Assembly (NCBI RefSeq): GCF_030408355.1
Contig: NZ_CP046606.1
Location: 1,364,001-1,428,000 of the forward strand
Reading direction: 5' to 3'
DNA: 64,000 bases
From: Corynebacterium afermentans subsp. afermentans
GTDB lineage: Bacteria > Actinomycetota > Actinomycetes > Mycobacteriales > Mycobacteriaceae
Shown here: piece by piece, positions 1-6,250 of the stretch
Layout of the letters: each line of letters starts with the position of its first letter
Position numbering within the stretch: the first letter of the stretch is position 1
Translations under genes and position numbers: made by a program
Notes under the pieces: generated by a model
Told to the model about the DNA's origin: nothing
The model's input: only the letters and a program-made list of their open reading frames with translations
Databases searched by the model: none

Positions 1-142
1 TCAGCTCTCCCGCCTCGTCTTGGACGCACACCACGGCGTCCTCCCCCTTGTTCGGCAGGTTCAGCTCCCGCATGGCGGCGCCGACGGCGGTGCCGGCGGG
101 AACCTCGAACGGTGCGAATTCGACTGCTGCTTCGGTAGACAT
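1..142 (-). CDS. thrS: Threonyl-tRNA synthetase, N-terminal fragment (runs off the window)
   Basis: The first 47 codons of a gene that continues beyond the left edge. It starts at an ATG at 142 with an AAAGGAG ribosome site about 12 bases upstream. The peptide begins MSTEAAVEFAPFEVPAGTAV and reads as the TGS domain that opens threonyl-tRNA synthetases (a motif of the type VPAGTAVGAAMRELNLP). The enzyme charges tRNA-Thr in the cytoplasm. Only the start is visible, so the catalytic core cannot be checked. A thrS gene next to an efeB-copC cluster is the arrangement in C. glutamicum, which supports the call. Another TGS-domain protein cannot be formally excluded. Confidence 0.72.
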   Translation of the reverse strand, partial: MSTEAAVEFAPFEVPAGTAVGAAMRELNLPNKGEDAVVCVQDEAGEL

Positions 143-251
143 ATCTGTCGTGCGCTCCTTTGCGCGTCACTGGGTTGTGTCATACCTGGACGCAACCCAT
201 CTTCTACGTTCTCTCCCGACGGCGCTGCTGGCGCGCCGGATGCCTGGGATA

Positions 252-1469
252 CTACCCTTGGGCACCCGAAAGTACCGTCTCGCCCCAGTACGTATCGCGG
301 CCCGCGTCCCCACCGGGCTCACGTGTGCCCGGCGGGATCCAGTAGACCGCGGAGCCGATGTGCGTGGTCCATTCGTTGAGGCGGTCCACCTCCAAAAGCC
401 GTTGCAGCACAGGGGTGAACTGGACATCCGGGTCCTTTTGGAAGGCCAAAAAGACCAAACCCGCGTTGGACAGCTCACCGGGTGCCGGGGGCAGCGAGTA
501 ATTGTACGGCCTGCGCAAAAACTTCTGCTCCGGGTGGTCCGCGGGCGGCATGGCGCGGGCCATGTGGGAGTTCTTGTCGATCACGGGCAGCCCGTACTCG
601 TCCAGCGCCTCCATGTCCGGCGCATCAAACTCGTCCTCGCCGGTCAGCGGGGCGCCGTCGGAAAGCTTTCGCCCCACCGCCGCCTCGCGTGACGTGCGGT
701 CCAGCCGCTCCCAATCGTCGAGGTCCATCGCGATGCGGCGCACCACCAGCGACGACGAGCCGTCGTCCGCGAACACCTGCTCGGCGTACTCATCGTCCGA
801 GTGCGGGTTGACCGTGCCGTCCACCTGCCCGAAGAGGTTGCGCGGCGTTTGGCCTTTGGGGATGGAGCCAAACGCGTTCATGAACCCCTGCTGCAACCAG
901 GTGGTTTCAACGTAGTCCATGCCGGCGCGCGTCATGTGGCGCATCGCCCAGGCGCTCATCACCGGGTCGTCGGAGCAGATCTGCAGCACCAGATCCGTCT
1001 GCCCCCACTCCGGCCGCAGCTCTTCGCGCGGCATCGCGGGGATGTCGTGCAGCCACGCCGGCTTTTGATCCGGCGCCGCGATATCGAAGACGCGCTCACC
1101 GAACCCGCAGGTGATGGTCAAGTTGGCGGGCCACTGCGTCATCTCCGGCTCCAGGCTGGACAGCGGGTTGCGGCCGGCGGTCAGCTCGCGGGCGTCTTCC
1201 GTCCACAGACGCATCAGCCTGACCACGCCAGCAGCGTCCACTCCGTCCTTGAGGTTGAACCCGGCCAGGTTGAGCGACGCCTGCGTCGGCGTCTGGATGC
1301 CAGCCTGGTGGGCACCGTCGAAGGCGACGGACGCCTCCGTCAAAGGTTTGGTGTTCGGCGCGGAGTTGCTCGGCTCGCTATCGCACGCCGCCAGCAGCAT
1401 GCCTGACGACGCCACCCCGGCCACACCAGCCGTCCCCGCCAAAAACCCCCGCCGGCTCACACCCGGCAT
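252..1469 (-). CDS. efeB: Dyp-type heme peroxidase / deferrochelatase, Tat-exported, possibly lipidated
   Basis: 405 residues. Start chosen at the ATG at 1469 because a GAGGAGG ribosome site lies just upstream; a longer reading frame exists but overlaps the upstream gene. The N-terminus has a twin-arginine signal (SRRGFLAG, residues 5-12) followed by a lipobox-like LLAAC with Cys29, so the protein may be a Tat lipoprotein. The DyP family motif GxxDG is present as GQVDGT (214-219) with the catalytic Asp217. A likely proximal heme ligand is His302, and the distal Arg is in the FLRR motif (319-320). Family knowledge: DyP enzymes oxidise substrates with peroxide, and the EfeB branch has been linked to iron recovery from heme. 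It is the last gene of a three-gene minus-strand unit with a copper chaperone and a CopC-like protein. No EfeU or EfeO partner is seen here. Confidence 0.88.
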   Translation of the reverse strand: MPGVSRRGFLAGTAGVAGVASSGMLLAACDSEPSNSAPNTKPLTEASVAFDGAHQAGIQTPTQASLNLAGFNLKDGVDAAGVVRLMRLWTEDARELTAGRNPLSSLEPEMTQWPANLTITCGFGERVFDIAAPDQKPAWLHDIPAMPREELRPEWGQTDLVLQICSDDPVMSAWAMRHMTRAGMDYVETTWLQQGFMNAFGSIPKGQTPRNLFGQVDGTVNPHSDDEYAEQVFADDGSSSLVVRRIAMDLDDWERLDRTSREAAVGRKLSDGAPLTGEDEFDAPDMEALDEYGLPVIDKNSHMARAMPPADHPEQKFLRRPYNYSLPPAPGELSNAGLVFLAFQKDPDVQFTPVLQRLLEVDRLNEWTTHIGSAVYWIPPGTREPGGDAGRDTYWGETVLSGAQG

Positions 1470-1482
1470 GACGCATCCTCCT

Positions 1483-2094
1483 CTAGTGCTTGTGTTCAGC
1501 GTGGTCGGCGTGGTCGGCATGTTCAGCGTGGTCGGCGTGCTCGCCGAGGTCGCCGTAGCTTTCGTCGCCAGGCAGCATGGTGCGCACGGCAACATCGGAC
1601 ACGGTCGCGGTCGCGCCGCCTTCCAGCAGCAGGGTCACACCGATGGTGTCGCCTGCCTCGATGGCCGGCTCGTAGTCCATCACCATGAAGTGGTCGCCGC
1701 CCGGGGCGAGCTCGTGGGTGCCGCCCGCGGGGATGTCGAAGCCGCCGTCCTTTTGGCGCATCACCCCGTCCACGACTTCGTGGATCTGGTAGCTCGCCTC
1801 GCCGAGCGAGGTAGCGAAGCCAACCACGGTGATGTCCTTGTCGGAGTTGTTGTGCAGCGTGCCGAAGATGGCAGTCATATCGCTGCCGTCGGCCGCATCC
1901 TTCGCCGCCTTCGCGCGGACGGCGCCCTGCTCCAGCGTCACCGCGCCGTTGCCCAGGTCGTCGGCTGCGGCACCCACCTCCGAGGTGGTCTCGTTGTAGG
2001 CCGACTGCTGCTGTACTGCGTCGTTCGGTTCGTCGGAGCAACCGGCCAGTATCAAAGCTGCAGCTGCAAGGCCGGTAACAATTCGCTTGTTCAT
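1483..2094 (-). CDS. Copper chaperone PCu(A)C lipoprotein with histidine-rich tail
   Basis: 203 residues. A lipoprotein signal ends in LAGC (Cys19), so the protein should be anchored outside the membrane. The central domain (about 50-175) carries the PCu(A)C copper-binding layout: His105, Met112, and His135-x-Met137 in PGGDHFMVM. Family members bind Cu(I) in the periplasm or cell wall and deliver it to cytochrome oxidase. The C-terminus (184-203) is unusual: seven histidines at nearly three-residue spacing (HADHAEHADHADHAEHKH), which adds a probable second metal-binding site. It lies 13 bases upstream of efeB and 10 bases downstream of the CopC-like gene, so the three are probably cotranscribed. 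Confidence 0.85.
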   Translation of the reverse strand: MNKRIVTGLAAAALILAGCSDEPNDAVQQQSAYNETTSEVGAAADDLGNGAVTLEQGAVRAKAAKDAADGSDMTAIFGTLHNNSDKDITVVGFATSLGEASYQIHEVVDGVMRQKDGGFDIPAGGTHELAPGGDHFMVMDYEPAIEAGDTIGVTLLLEGGATATVSDVAVRTMLPGDESYGDLGEHADHAEHADHADHAEHKH

Positions 2095-2104
2095 TGGTGT
2101 TGTC

Positions 2105-2677
2105 CTACTTGTCCCTATCAGTGTTGGTTTCAGACATCCGGCGGCTCTTCGCTAGGGCACCAACGCCTGCACCTGCGACGACAAGCACGCCGGCGAGGGC
2201 GAGCAGCACCTTCATGGTGGTGCTCATGCCGTCGGCAGCGTCGACGACCGGGTCTTTGCTCGCGTCCGCGGTCGCCGCGCCGGACGGGTTGAAGCTGAAC
2301 GAGGTCATCCCCTTCGTTGAGTGACCGTCGGAGGACACGATCTGGAAACCGACCTTGTAGTCGCCCGGCTGCGCATCCAGGTCTGCCGGTAGGTCGAGGG
2401 TGACAAACCGGCCGTCGATCTCGGGCTCGCCGGAGTAGACCACCTCGGACTGCCCGTTGGCATCGCGGGAAAGCGCCACGGTGTTGAAGCCGTCCTGGAT
2501 CTCCCCGGAAAACTCCAGGGTGACCGCTTCAGGCAACTCACTGACCACGCCCTTGTCCTCCGGGTCCGAGCCAATCACGGAATCGTGAGCGATTGCCGGC
2601 GCCGCCGCAACCAACGCCGCAGTGGCCGCTGCGGCTGCGACCGCGCAACCTCGTGTGAATGTTGCCGGGCTGAGCAT
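2105..2677 (-). CDS. CopC/YcnJ-like copper resistance domain protein, membrane anchored
   Basis: 190 residues with a Sec signal peptide cut after AIA, which would leave His31 as the new N-terminus. That fits CopC-type proteins, where the N-terminal His and a later D-x-H (Asp117, His119 in SSDGHS) bind Cu(II). The CopC beta domain spans about 31-130, followed by a linker and a C-terminal membrane helix (about 155-176) with a basic inner tail. The start ATG has a strong GAGGAGG site. It is the first gene of the unit with PCu(A)C and efeB, so the unit probably handles copper and heme iron at the cell surface. The first gene often carries the regulation. Confidence 0.85.
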   Translation of the reverse strand: MLSPATFTRGCAVAAAAATAALVAAAPAIAHDSVIGSDPEDKGVVSELPEAVTLEFSGEIQDGFNTVALSRDANGQSEVVYSGEPEIDGRFVTLDLPADLDAQPGDYKVGFQIVSSDGHSTKGMTSFSFNPSGAATADASKDPVVDAADGMSTTMKVLLALAGVLVVAGAGVGALAKSRRMSETNTDRDK

Positions 2678-2710
2678 GGTGCCTCCTCAAATAAAACCAA
2701 CGCGCAGACT

Positions 2711-2750
2711 GGTGCTAAGAGCACTAGTCGTATCCAAACCAACGTTAGTT
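2711..2750 (-). promoter_or_regulatory. Possible operator region upstream of the CopC-PCu(A)C-EfeB operon
   Basis: Two imperfect dyads lie in the leader: AACCAACGTTAGTT (2737-2750) and GTGCT-AAG-AGCAC around 2712-2725. They sit where a metal or redox regulator could bind, but no known corynebacterial box (DtxR, CsoR, CopR) was matched with confidence. Inference only. Confidence 0.25.
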
Positions 2751-2793
2751 CCCGTCACACCCGCCCCAAAACTATGAACCGGGCAACGCAGCC

Positions 2794-2884
2794 TAAACGC
2801 CGATATCGGCGTTTACCCCCGGGCCCGAGACGCGACCTGGGCTTTCCCAAGGGCCGAACCCACAAATGCCGATATCGGCGTTTA
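2794..2884. repeat. Palindromic repeat pair, copy A (interrupted on its right side by the IS element)
   Basis: Two palindromes share the core GCCGATATCGGC. The first (2794-2815) is a perfect 22-bp palindrome with TAAAC/GTTTA flanks. The second (2864-2884) has AAAT on the left and GTTTA on the right. Their starts are 70 bases apart. The same pair, also 70 bases apart and inverted, occurs at 59134-59224, and the two spacers share CGCGACCTGGGCTTT (2831-2845 here; reverse complement at 59173-59187). The element therefore looks like one mobile or conserved unit rather than two chance palindromes. Function unknown; it lies between genes in both places. Confidence 0.8.
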
Positions 2885-4270
2885 GGGTTAAACGACAAAA
2901 AGTGTGTCTGGAATCGACGATTTTCAGGGTTTGACCTGTAGGTTTCAGGGAAATATATGCTTCGGGGGCATATATTTAGGTCTCGAGCGTTCAATCCTCG
3001 GTGTGGCTGCCGTGATGTGCTATGTGCGGCGTGGTGTGGTGTCGCAATGTCAAAGAACCAACCACGCTGCCACTGCGGCGGAGAAATGAAACGAAACGGC
3101 ACCACTAGCAAAGGCACCACCAGGTGGCGCTGCAAACGATGCGGCGCCTCCAGCGTGAAACGCAGAAGCGACATCACCAACGCGGCGGCGTTCACCGTCT
3201 TCATCGACCACCTCACCACCGGCGCCAGCCTCGATACCGTTGCCCGCCGTGTGGGGTGCTCACCGCGCACGATGCAACGTCGATTCGAACCGTTCTGGTT
3301 CGTTGATGTGCCTGACCCCACCGCCGGCCACGACAAGCGGGTCTACGACCAGATCTTCCTTGACGGCACCTACACCGCTGGCGGCTGCTTGATCGTCGCG
3401 GCGACGATCGACCACGTGATTGCCTGGCACTGGTGCAAACACGAAACCACCCGCGACTACCAACTGCTGCTTGAGCGCATCGAAGCCCCACTCATCGCCG
3501 TCATCGACGGCGGCCAAGGCGCATACAGCGCGATCAAAAAGTGCTGGCCGACTACGAAAATTCAACGCTGCCTCGTCCACGCCCAACGCGTGGTACGCCG
3601 CTACACCACCAGTAACCCACGCACCGATGCCGGGCGCACCATCTACCGACTTGCGCTGAAGCTGACCCGGATCACCACGCTGGATGAAGCCGCTGCATGG
3701 GGTGCGCAGCTGCACGAGTTCTCCACGCTCTACCGGTCATGGATGGACGAGAAAACCCTGGTCAAAGATCCCAAAACCGGTGCATGGACCCGCGTGTGGA
3801 CGCATCACAACGTGCGCAAGGCATACAACAGCCTCAACCATCTTTGGCGGTCCGAGATGCTGTTTGTCTACCTCAACCCGCCAAAAGCAGTACTTCAACC
3901 AGAGTGGATCAAATCCACCACCAACAGCCTGGAAGGCGGCATCAACGCCCAGCTCAAACTGCTCGCCAGAACACACCGCGGCAGATCAGGTGAACGACAA
4001 CGCCGCATGCTGGATTGGTGGCTCTATTTGAAAACGGAACTGCCTGACGATCCAGTACGAATCGCCAGTCAGTCCGACTGGGGCCAGGGCCAACTCGCCA
4101 AAGTATCCACCCTGACCCGAAACGAGAACGAAGCCGACCACGAAACCGGACGACCAGCCCTCTACGACAACGCTATCGACACCAACTACACACACTCAAT
4201 CGGCATCCAAAAAGGCCAAATCTAACCCCCACGACACGCTGAATCAGACACACTTTTTGTCGTTTAACCC
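2885..4270 (+). mobile_element. Intact insertion sequence, IS256 family, IS1249-like
   Basis: 1386 bp bounded by perfect 26-bp inverted repeats (2885-2910 and 4245-4270; outer end GGGTTAAACGAC). An 8-bp direct repeat GGCGTTTA flanks the element at 2877-2884 and 4271-4278, as expected for the 8-9 bp duplications of IS256-type transposition. The insertion point is inside the right arm of a palindromic repeat. One transposase gene fills the element. Identical ends and a clean target duplication suggest a recent, functional insertion. Confidence 0.93.
3047..4225 (+). CDS. IS1249-like transposase (IS256 family, mutator type)
   Basis: 392 residues from the ATG at 3047 (MSKNQPRCHCGGEM). Upstream in-frame codons exist but extend into the terminal region. 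The N-terminus has a small Cys zinc-ribbon-like pair of motifs (CHCGG and CKRCG), then a helix-turn-helix stretch (TVARRVGCSPRTMQRRF). The catalytic domain shows probable DDE residues: Asp in FLDGTYTAGG, Asp in VIDGGQGAY and Glu in TNSLEGGINAQLK. Length is normal for IS1249-type transposases, and no frameshift or internal stop is present, so the gene is probably active. It cuts and joins the 26-bp ends of its own element. Confidence 0.9.
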   Translation: MSKNQPRCHCGGEMKRNGTTSKGTTRWRCKRCGASSVKRRSDITNAAAFTVFIDHLTTGASLDTVARRVGCSPRTMQRRFEPFWFVDVPDPTAGHDKRVYDQIFLDGTYTAGGCLIVAATIDHVIAWHWCKHETTRDYQLLLERIEAPLIAVIDGGQGAYSAIKKCWPTTKIQRCLVHAQRVVRRYTTSNPRTDAGRTIYRLALKLTRITTLDEAAAWGAQLHEFSTLYRSWMDEKTLVKDPKTGAWTRVWTHHNVRKAYNSLNHLWRSEMLFVYLNPPKAVLQPEWIKSTTNSLEGGINAQLKLLARTHRGRSGERQRRMLDWWLYLKTELPDDPVRIASQSDWGQGQLAKVSTLTRNENEADHETGRPALYDNAIDTNYTHSIGIQKGQI

Positions 4271-4290
4271 GGCGTTTAGCGGGCAAACGC

Positions 4291-4328
4291 AAAACGCCCC
4301 AGGCTGCTTCCAACCTGGGGCGTGTTTT
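4291..4328 (-). terminator. Rho-independent terminator downstream of tRNA-Val(CAC)
   Basis: A 9-bp stem CGCCCCAGG (4295-4303) pairs with CCTGGGGCG (4314-4322) around a 10-base loop. On the minus strand it is followed by TTTT, directly after the 3' end of the tRNA gene. A weaker T-run on the plus side may let it work in both directions. Confidence 0.8.
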
Positions 4329-4329
4329 G

Positions 4330-4401
4330 TGGTCCTAGCTGGGATCGAACCAGCGACCTTTCCGGTGTGAACGGAACGCTCTTCCACTGAGCCATAGGAC
4401 C
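4330..4401 (-). tRNA. tRNA-Val, anticodon CAC
   Basis: The minus-strand cloverleaf has acceptor GGTCCTA paired with TAGGACC, discriminator A, D stem GCTC/GAGC, anticodon stem TTCCG/CGGAA with loop TTCACAC (anticodon CAC, reading GUG) and T arm GCTGG-TTCGATC-CCAGC. CCA is not encoded. A TAATCT -10 candidate lies at 4414-4419 upstream. Confidence 0.95.
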
Positions 4402-4571
4402 GAACGAGAAGAGAGATTACACACCAAAGCCGAAAGTTCCGAATCGGCTGGTCATCACGGATAACGGTGGGTGCCGAAACGTGGGCCGTCGAGAAGCGAA
4501 TGCACCACGGGATCAAATTGCACCCGCGTAATTCACACATGACCCCCTGAAAGTGTCCGTGACATGGCGAT

Positions 4572-4601
4572 TTGTAACGGCGGGCAGTATGCGGATAAGG
4601 T
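4572..4601 (+). promoter_or_regulatory. Candidate promoter of the plus-strand tRNA cluster
   Basis: TTGTAA (4572-4577) and TAAGGT (4596-4601) are 18 bases apart and sit 38 bases before the first tRNA-Gly. The rest of 4402-4638 holds no gene that can be supported. Confidence 0.5.
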
Positions 4602-4638
4602 TTGTTCTCGCATTCAACGCGGACAGCGTGGAACGCAT

Positions 4639-4714
4639 GCGGATGTAGCGCAGTTGGTAGCGCATCACCTTGCCAAGGTGAGGGTCGCGAGTTCGAGTCT
4701 CGTCATCCGCTCCA
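4639..4714 (+). tRNA. tRNA-Gly, anticodon GCC (copy 1)
   Basis: Acceptor GCGGATG/CATCCGC, D stem GCGC/GCGC, anticodon stem TCACC/GGTGA with loop TTGCCAA, T arm GCGAG-TTCGAGT-CTCGT, discriminator T and encoded CCA (4712-4714). Two further identical copies follow at 4841 and 5156. Confidence 0.97.
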
Positions 4715-4733
4715 GTTCCCCAGAGGAACTTGG

Positions 4734-4805
4734 GCGCGATTAGCTCAGCGGTAGAGCACTACCTCGACACGGTAGGGGTCACTGGTTCGATCCCAGTATC
4801 GCGCA
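4734..4805 (+). tRNA. tRNA-Val, anticodon GAC (copy 1)
   Basis: Acceptor GCGCGAT/ATCGCGC with discriminator A, D stem GCTC/GAGC, anticodon stem CTACC/GGTAG, loop TCGACAC giving anticodon GAC. Position 33 reads C where almost all tRNAs have U. T arm ACTGG-TTCGATC-CCAGT. CCA is not encoded. Confidence 0.95.
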
Positions 4806-4840
4806 CAGAGGGTTTATCCCCTCGGTAACTGAATAGCAAT

Positions 4841-4916
4841 GCGGATGTAGCGCAGTTGGTAGCGCATCACCTTGCCAAGGTGAGGGTCGCGAGTTCGAGT
4901 CTCGTCATCCGCTCCA
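4841..4916 (+). tRNA. tRNA-Gly, anticodon GCC (copy 2)
   Basis: Sequence identical to the gene at 4639-4714, including encoded CCA (4914-4916). It forms the second half of the first copy of the duplicated block. Confidence 0.97.
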
Positions 4917-4959
4917 AGTACTTCGGGGTTGAAGCCGAATACTTTGGAGGTAACTCCAC

Positions 4960-5033
4960 GGTGGATTGGTCGAGTGGTTAGGCAACGGTCTGCAAAACCG
5001 TGTACACGGGTTCGATTCCCGTATCCACCTCCA
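4960..5033 (+). tRNA. tRNA-Cys, anticodon GCA
   Basis: Acceptor GGTGGAT/ATCCACC, anticodon stem ACGGT/ACCGT with loop CTGCAAA (anticodon GCA), T arm ACGGG-TTCGATT-CCCGT, discriminator T and encoded CCA (5031-5033). The only single-copy member of the plus-strand cluster. Confidence 0.95.
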
Positions 5034-5048
5034 AGCTGCAATAGCCTT

Positions 5049-5120
5049 GCGCGATTAGCTCAGCGGTAGAGCACTACCTCGACACGGTAGGGGTCACTGG
5101 TTCGATCCCAGTATCGCGCA
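5049..5120 (+). tRNA. tRNA-Val, anticodon GAC (copy 2)
   Basis: Identical to the gene at 4734-4805, again with C at position 33 and no encoded CCA. First half of the second copy of the duplicated block. Confidence 0.95.
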
Positions 5121-5155
5121 CAGAGGGTTTATCCCCTCGGTAACTGAATAGCAAT

Positions 5156-5231
5156 GCGGATGTAGCGCAGTTGGTAGCGCATCACCTTGCCAAGGTGAGG
5201 GTCGCGAGTTCGAGTCTCGTCATCCGCTCCA
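5156..5231 (+). tRNA. tRNA-Gly, anticodon GCC (copy 3)
   Basis: Identical to the two earlier tRNA-Gly genes, with encoded CCA (5229-5231). Last gene of the cluster; a terminator follows at once. Confidence 0.97.
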
Positions 5232-5234
5232 CTT

Positions 5235-5272
5235 GAAAAAAAGGGGGCCACCTTCCTGGTGGGCCCCTTTTT
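5235..5272. terminator. Terminator between the tRNA cluster and the convergent operon
   Basis: A GC stem GGGGGCCACC with GGTGGGCCCC (one G-G mismatch), loop TTCCT, flanked by an A-run on the left and a T-run on the right. It can serve both the tRNA cluster (plus) and the asparagine-synthetase-like gene (minus), which ends at 5274. Confidence 0.85.
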
Positions 5273-5273
5273 G

Positions 5274-6248
5274 CTATTTGCGCTCCTCCCCGGCCAGGCG
5301 TTGGAGGTACAGCCGGGCAACGGTGAGCTCCAGCTGCTCTTGCAGCGGCGAGGAGTACGTGCGCTCTCCAAAGTCACGCTCAAGCTGGCGGCGGGCCGCG
5401 TCCACAATGGCGCCGACGAGCCCGGATGAGACCTGCATCGGGTTCTTCGGTGCGAACGCCACCTCAGCTGGGACGCCCCGGTCCACCGCGAGCTTGCGGA
5501 AGATGTACTTGTCGTGGCTGCTGTCGTCGGGCTGCACCAGCGACGGGTGGATGCGCTGGGCCAGCTCAACCGCAGCGTGGGTCTGCCAGATCTGCACGTG
5601 GCGCTCAGGATCGTCCAGGAGCCGCTCGTAGAAGTCTGGCACAAAGCGCTCGCGCTTGAAGTTTTTAGACACGTTTGCTCGCAGCGTCGCGTCCCACGCG
5701 TCAACGAGGCTCTCCCCCGCCGCGGGAAACACCGTGTGGCCACCCATGAACAGCGCGTCGGCCCCGGCTCCGGAGAGAAGTACGCCTTCGGCGCCGTGCT
5801 CGTGCGAAGCACCGTTGATAGCTTCCAGCACACAGCCCGCCGAGATCTCCCACGGTTCCGGGAACTCGAGGGCCCGCACGACCCGCGCGAGAAGCCACTC
5901 GAAGTCTTCGTCGGTGGGGCGAACAATCACGTGCTCGAGGCCGCATTGCTTTGCGACGGCTGCCGCCCTGCCCACCTCCGGGTCCTCCACATGCTGACTG
6001 TAGGTCACGGCCAACGCGCCCGGCGCGACCTCAGCAACGTAGGTGGCCAGCAAGATGGAATCGATGCCGCCGGAGAGTTGGAGCACGGTTCGCCCGGCGC
6101 TGCGGGCGACGGCGGCGGTGACGCGTACGCGAAGGTAGTGGTCGATCGCGGCGGCCGCTTCGCCGGCGTCGGCAATGTCGTAGGGACCTTTCGTCAGTTC
6201 CCGTTCGTCTGCAACGTATTCGAGCGCTGCCCCAGTGATGTCGTGCAT
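5274..6248 (-). CDS. Stand-alone asparagine-synthetase-type ATP pyrophosphatase (amidotransferase C-domain)
   Basis: 324 residues. The PP-loop SGGIDS (59-64) and a second motif SGAGADALFMGG (159-170, compare SGEGSDELFAGY of asparagine synthetase B) define the ATP-pyrophosphatase fold. The N-terminal glutaminase domain of AsnB, which starts with a catalytic Cys2, is absent. The protein therefore probably adenylates a carboxyl group and joins it to ammonia or an amine from another source. Related folds make beta-lactams and lasso peptides, but the substrate here is unknown. It starts 2 bases after the stop of the 6251-7711 gene, so the two are cotranscribed and probably work together. No precursor-peptide gene is visible between them. 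Confidence 0.75.
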   Translation of the reverse strand: MHDITGAALEYVADERELTKGPYDIADAGEAAAAIDHYLRVRVTAAVARSAGRTVLQLSGGIDSILLATYVAEVAPGALAVTYSQHVEDPEVGRAAAVAKQCGLEHVIVRPTDEDFEWLLARVVRALEFPEPWEISAGCVLEAINGASHEHGAEGVLLSGAGADALFMGGHTVFPAAGESLVDAWDATLRANVSKNFKRERFVPDFYERLLDDPERHVQIWQTHAAVELAQRIHPSLVQPDDSSHDKYIFRKLAVDRGVPAEVAFAPKNPMQVSSGLVGAIVDAARRQLERDFGERTYSSPLQEQLELTVARLYLQRLAGEERK

Positions 6249-6250
6249 AG

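Larger units (their letters stand above)
4734..5231 (+). repeat. 183-bp direct duplication of a Val(GAC)-Gly(GCC) tRNA pair
   Basis: The block 4734-4916 (tRNA-Val, 35-base spacer, tRNA-Gly with CCA) reappears at 5049-5231. The two tRNA genes and the spacer between them read the same in both. The tRNA-Cys gene sits between the copies. This points to a segmental duplication inside the cluster that is still sequence-identical. Confidence 0.9.

Noticed and set aside
143..251. Possible T-box leader of thrS
   Set aside because: The 109-base interval between efeB and thrS shows no T-box consensus (AGGGTGGNACCGCG) and is too short; only a ribosome site is seen.
4814..5041. Short open frames in the tRNA cluster
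   Set aside because: They are translations of tRNA genes (CNRTRV/ETRTRDP-like peptides) and not proteins.
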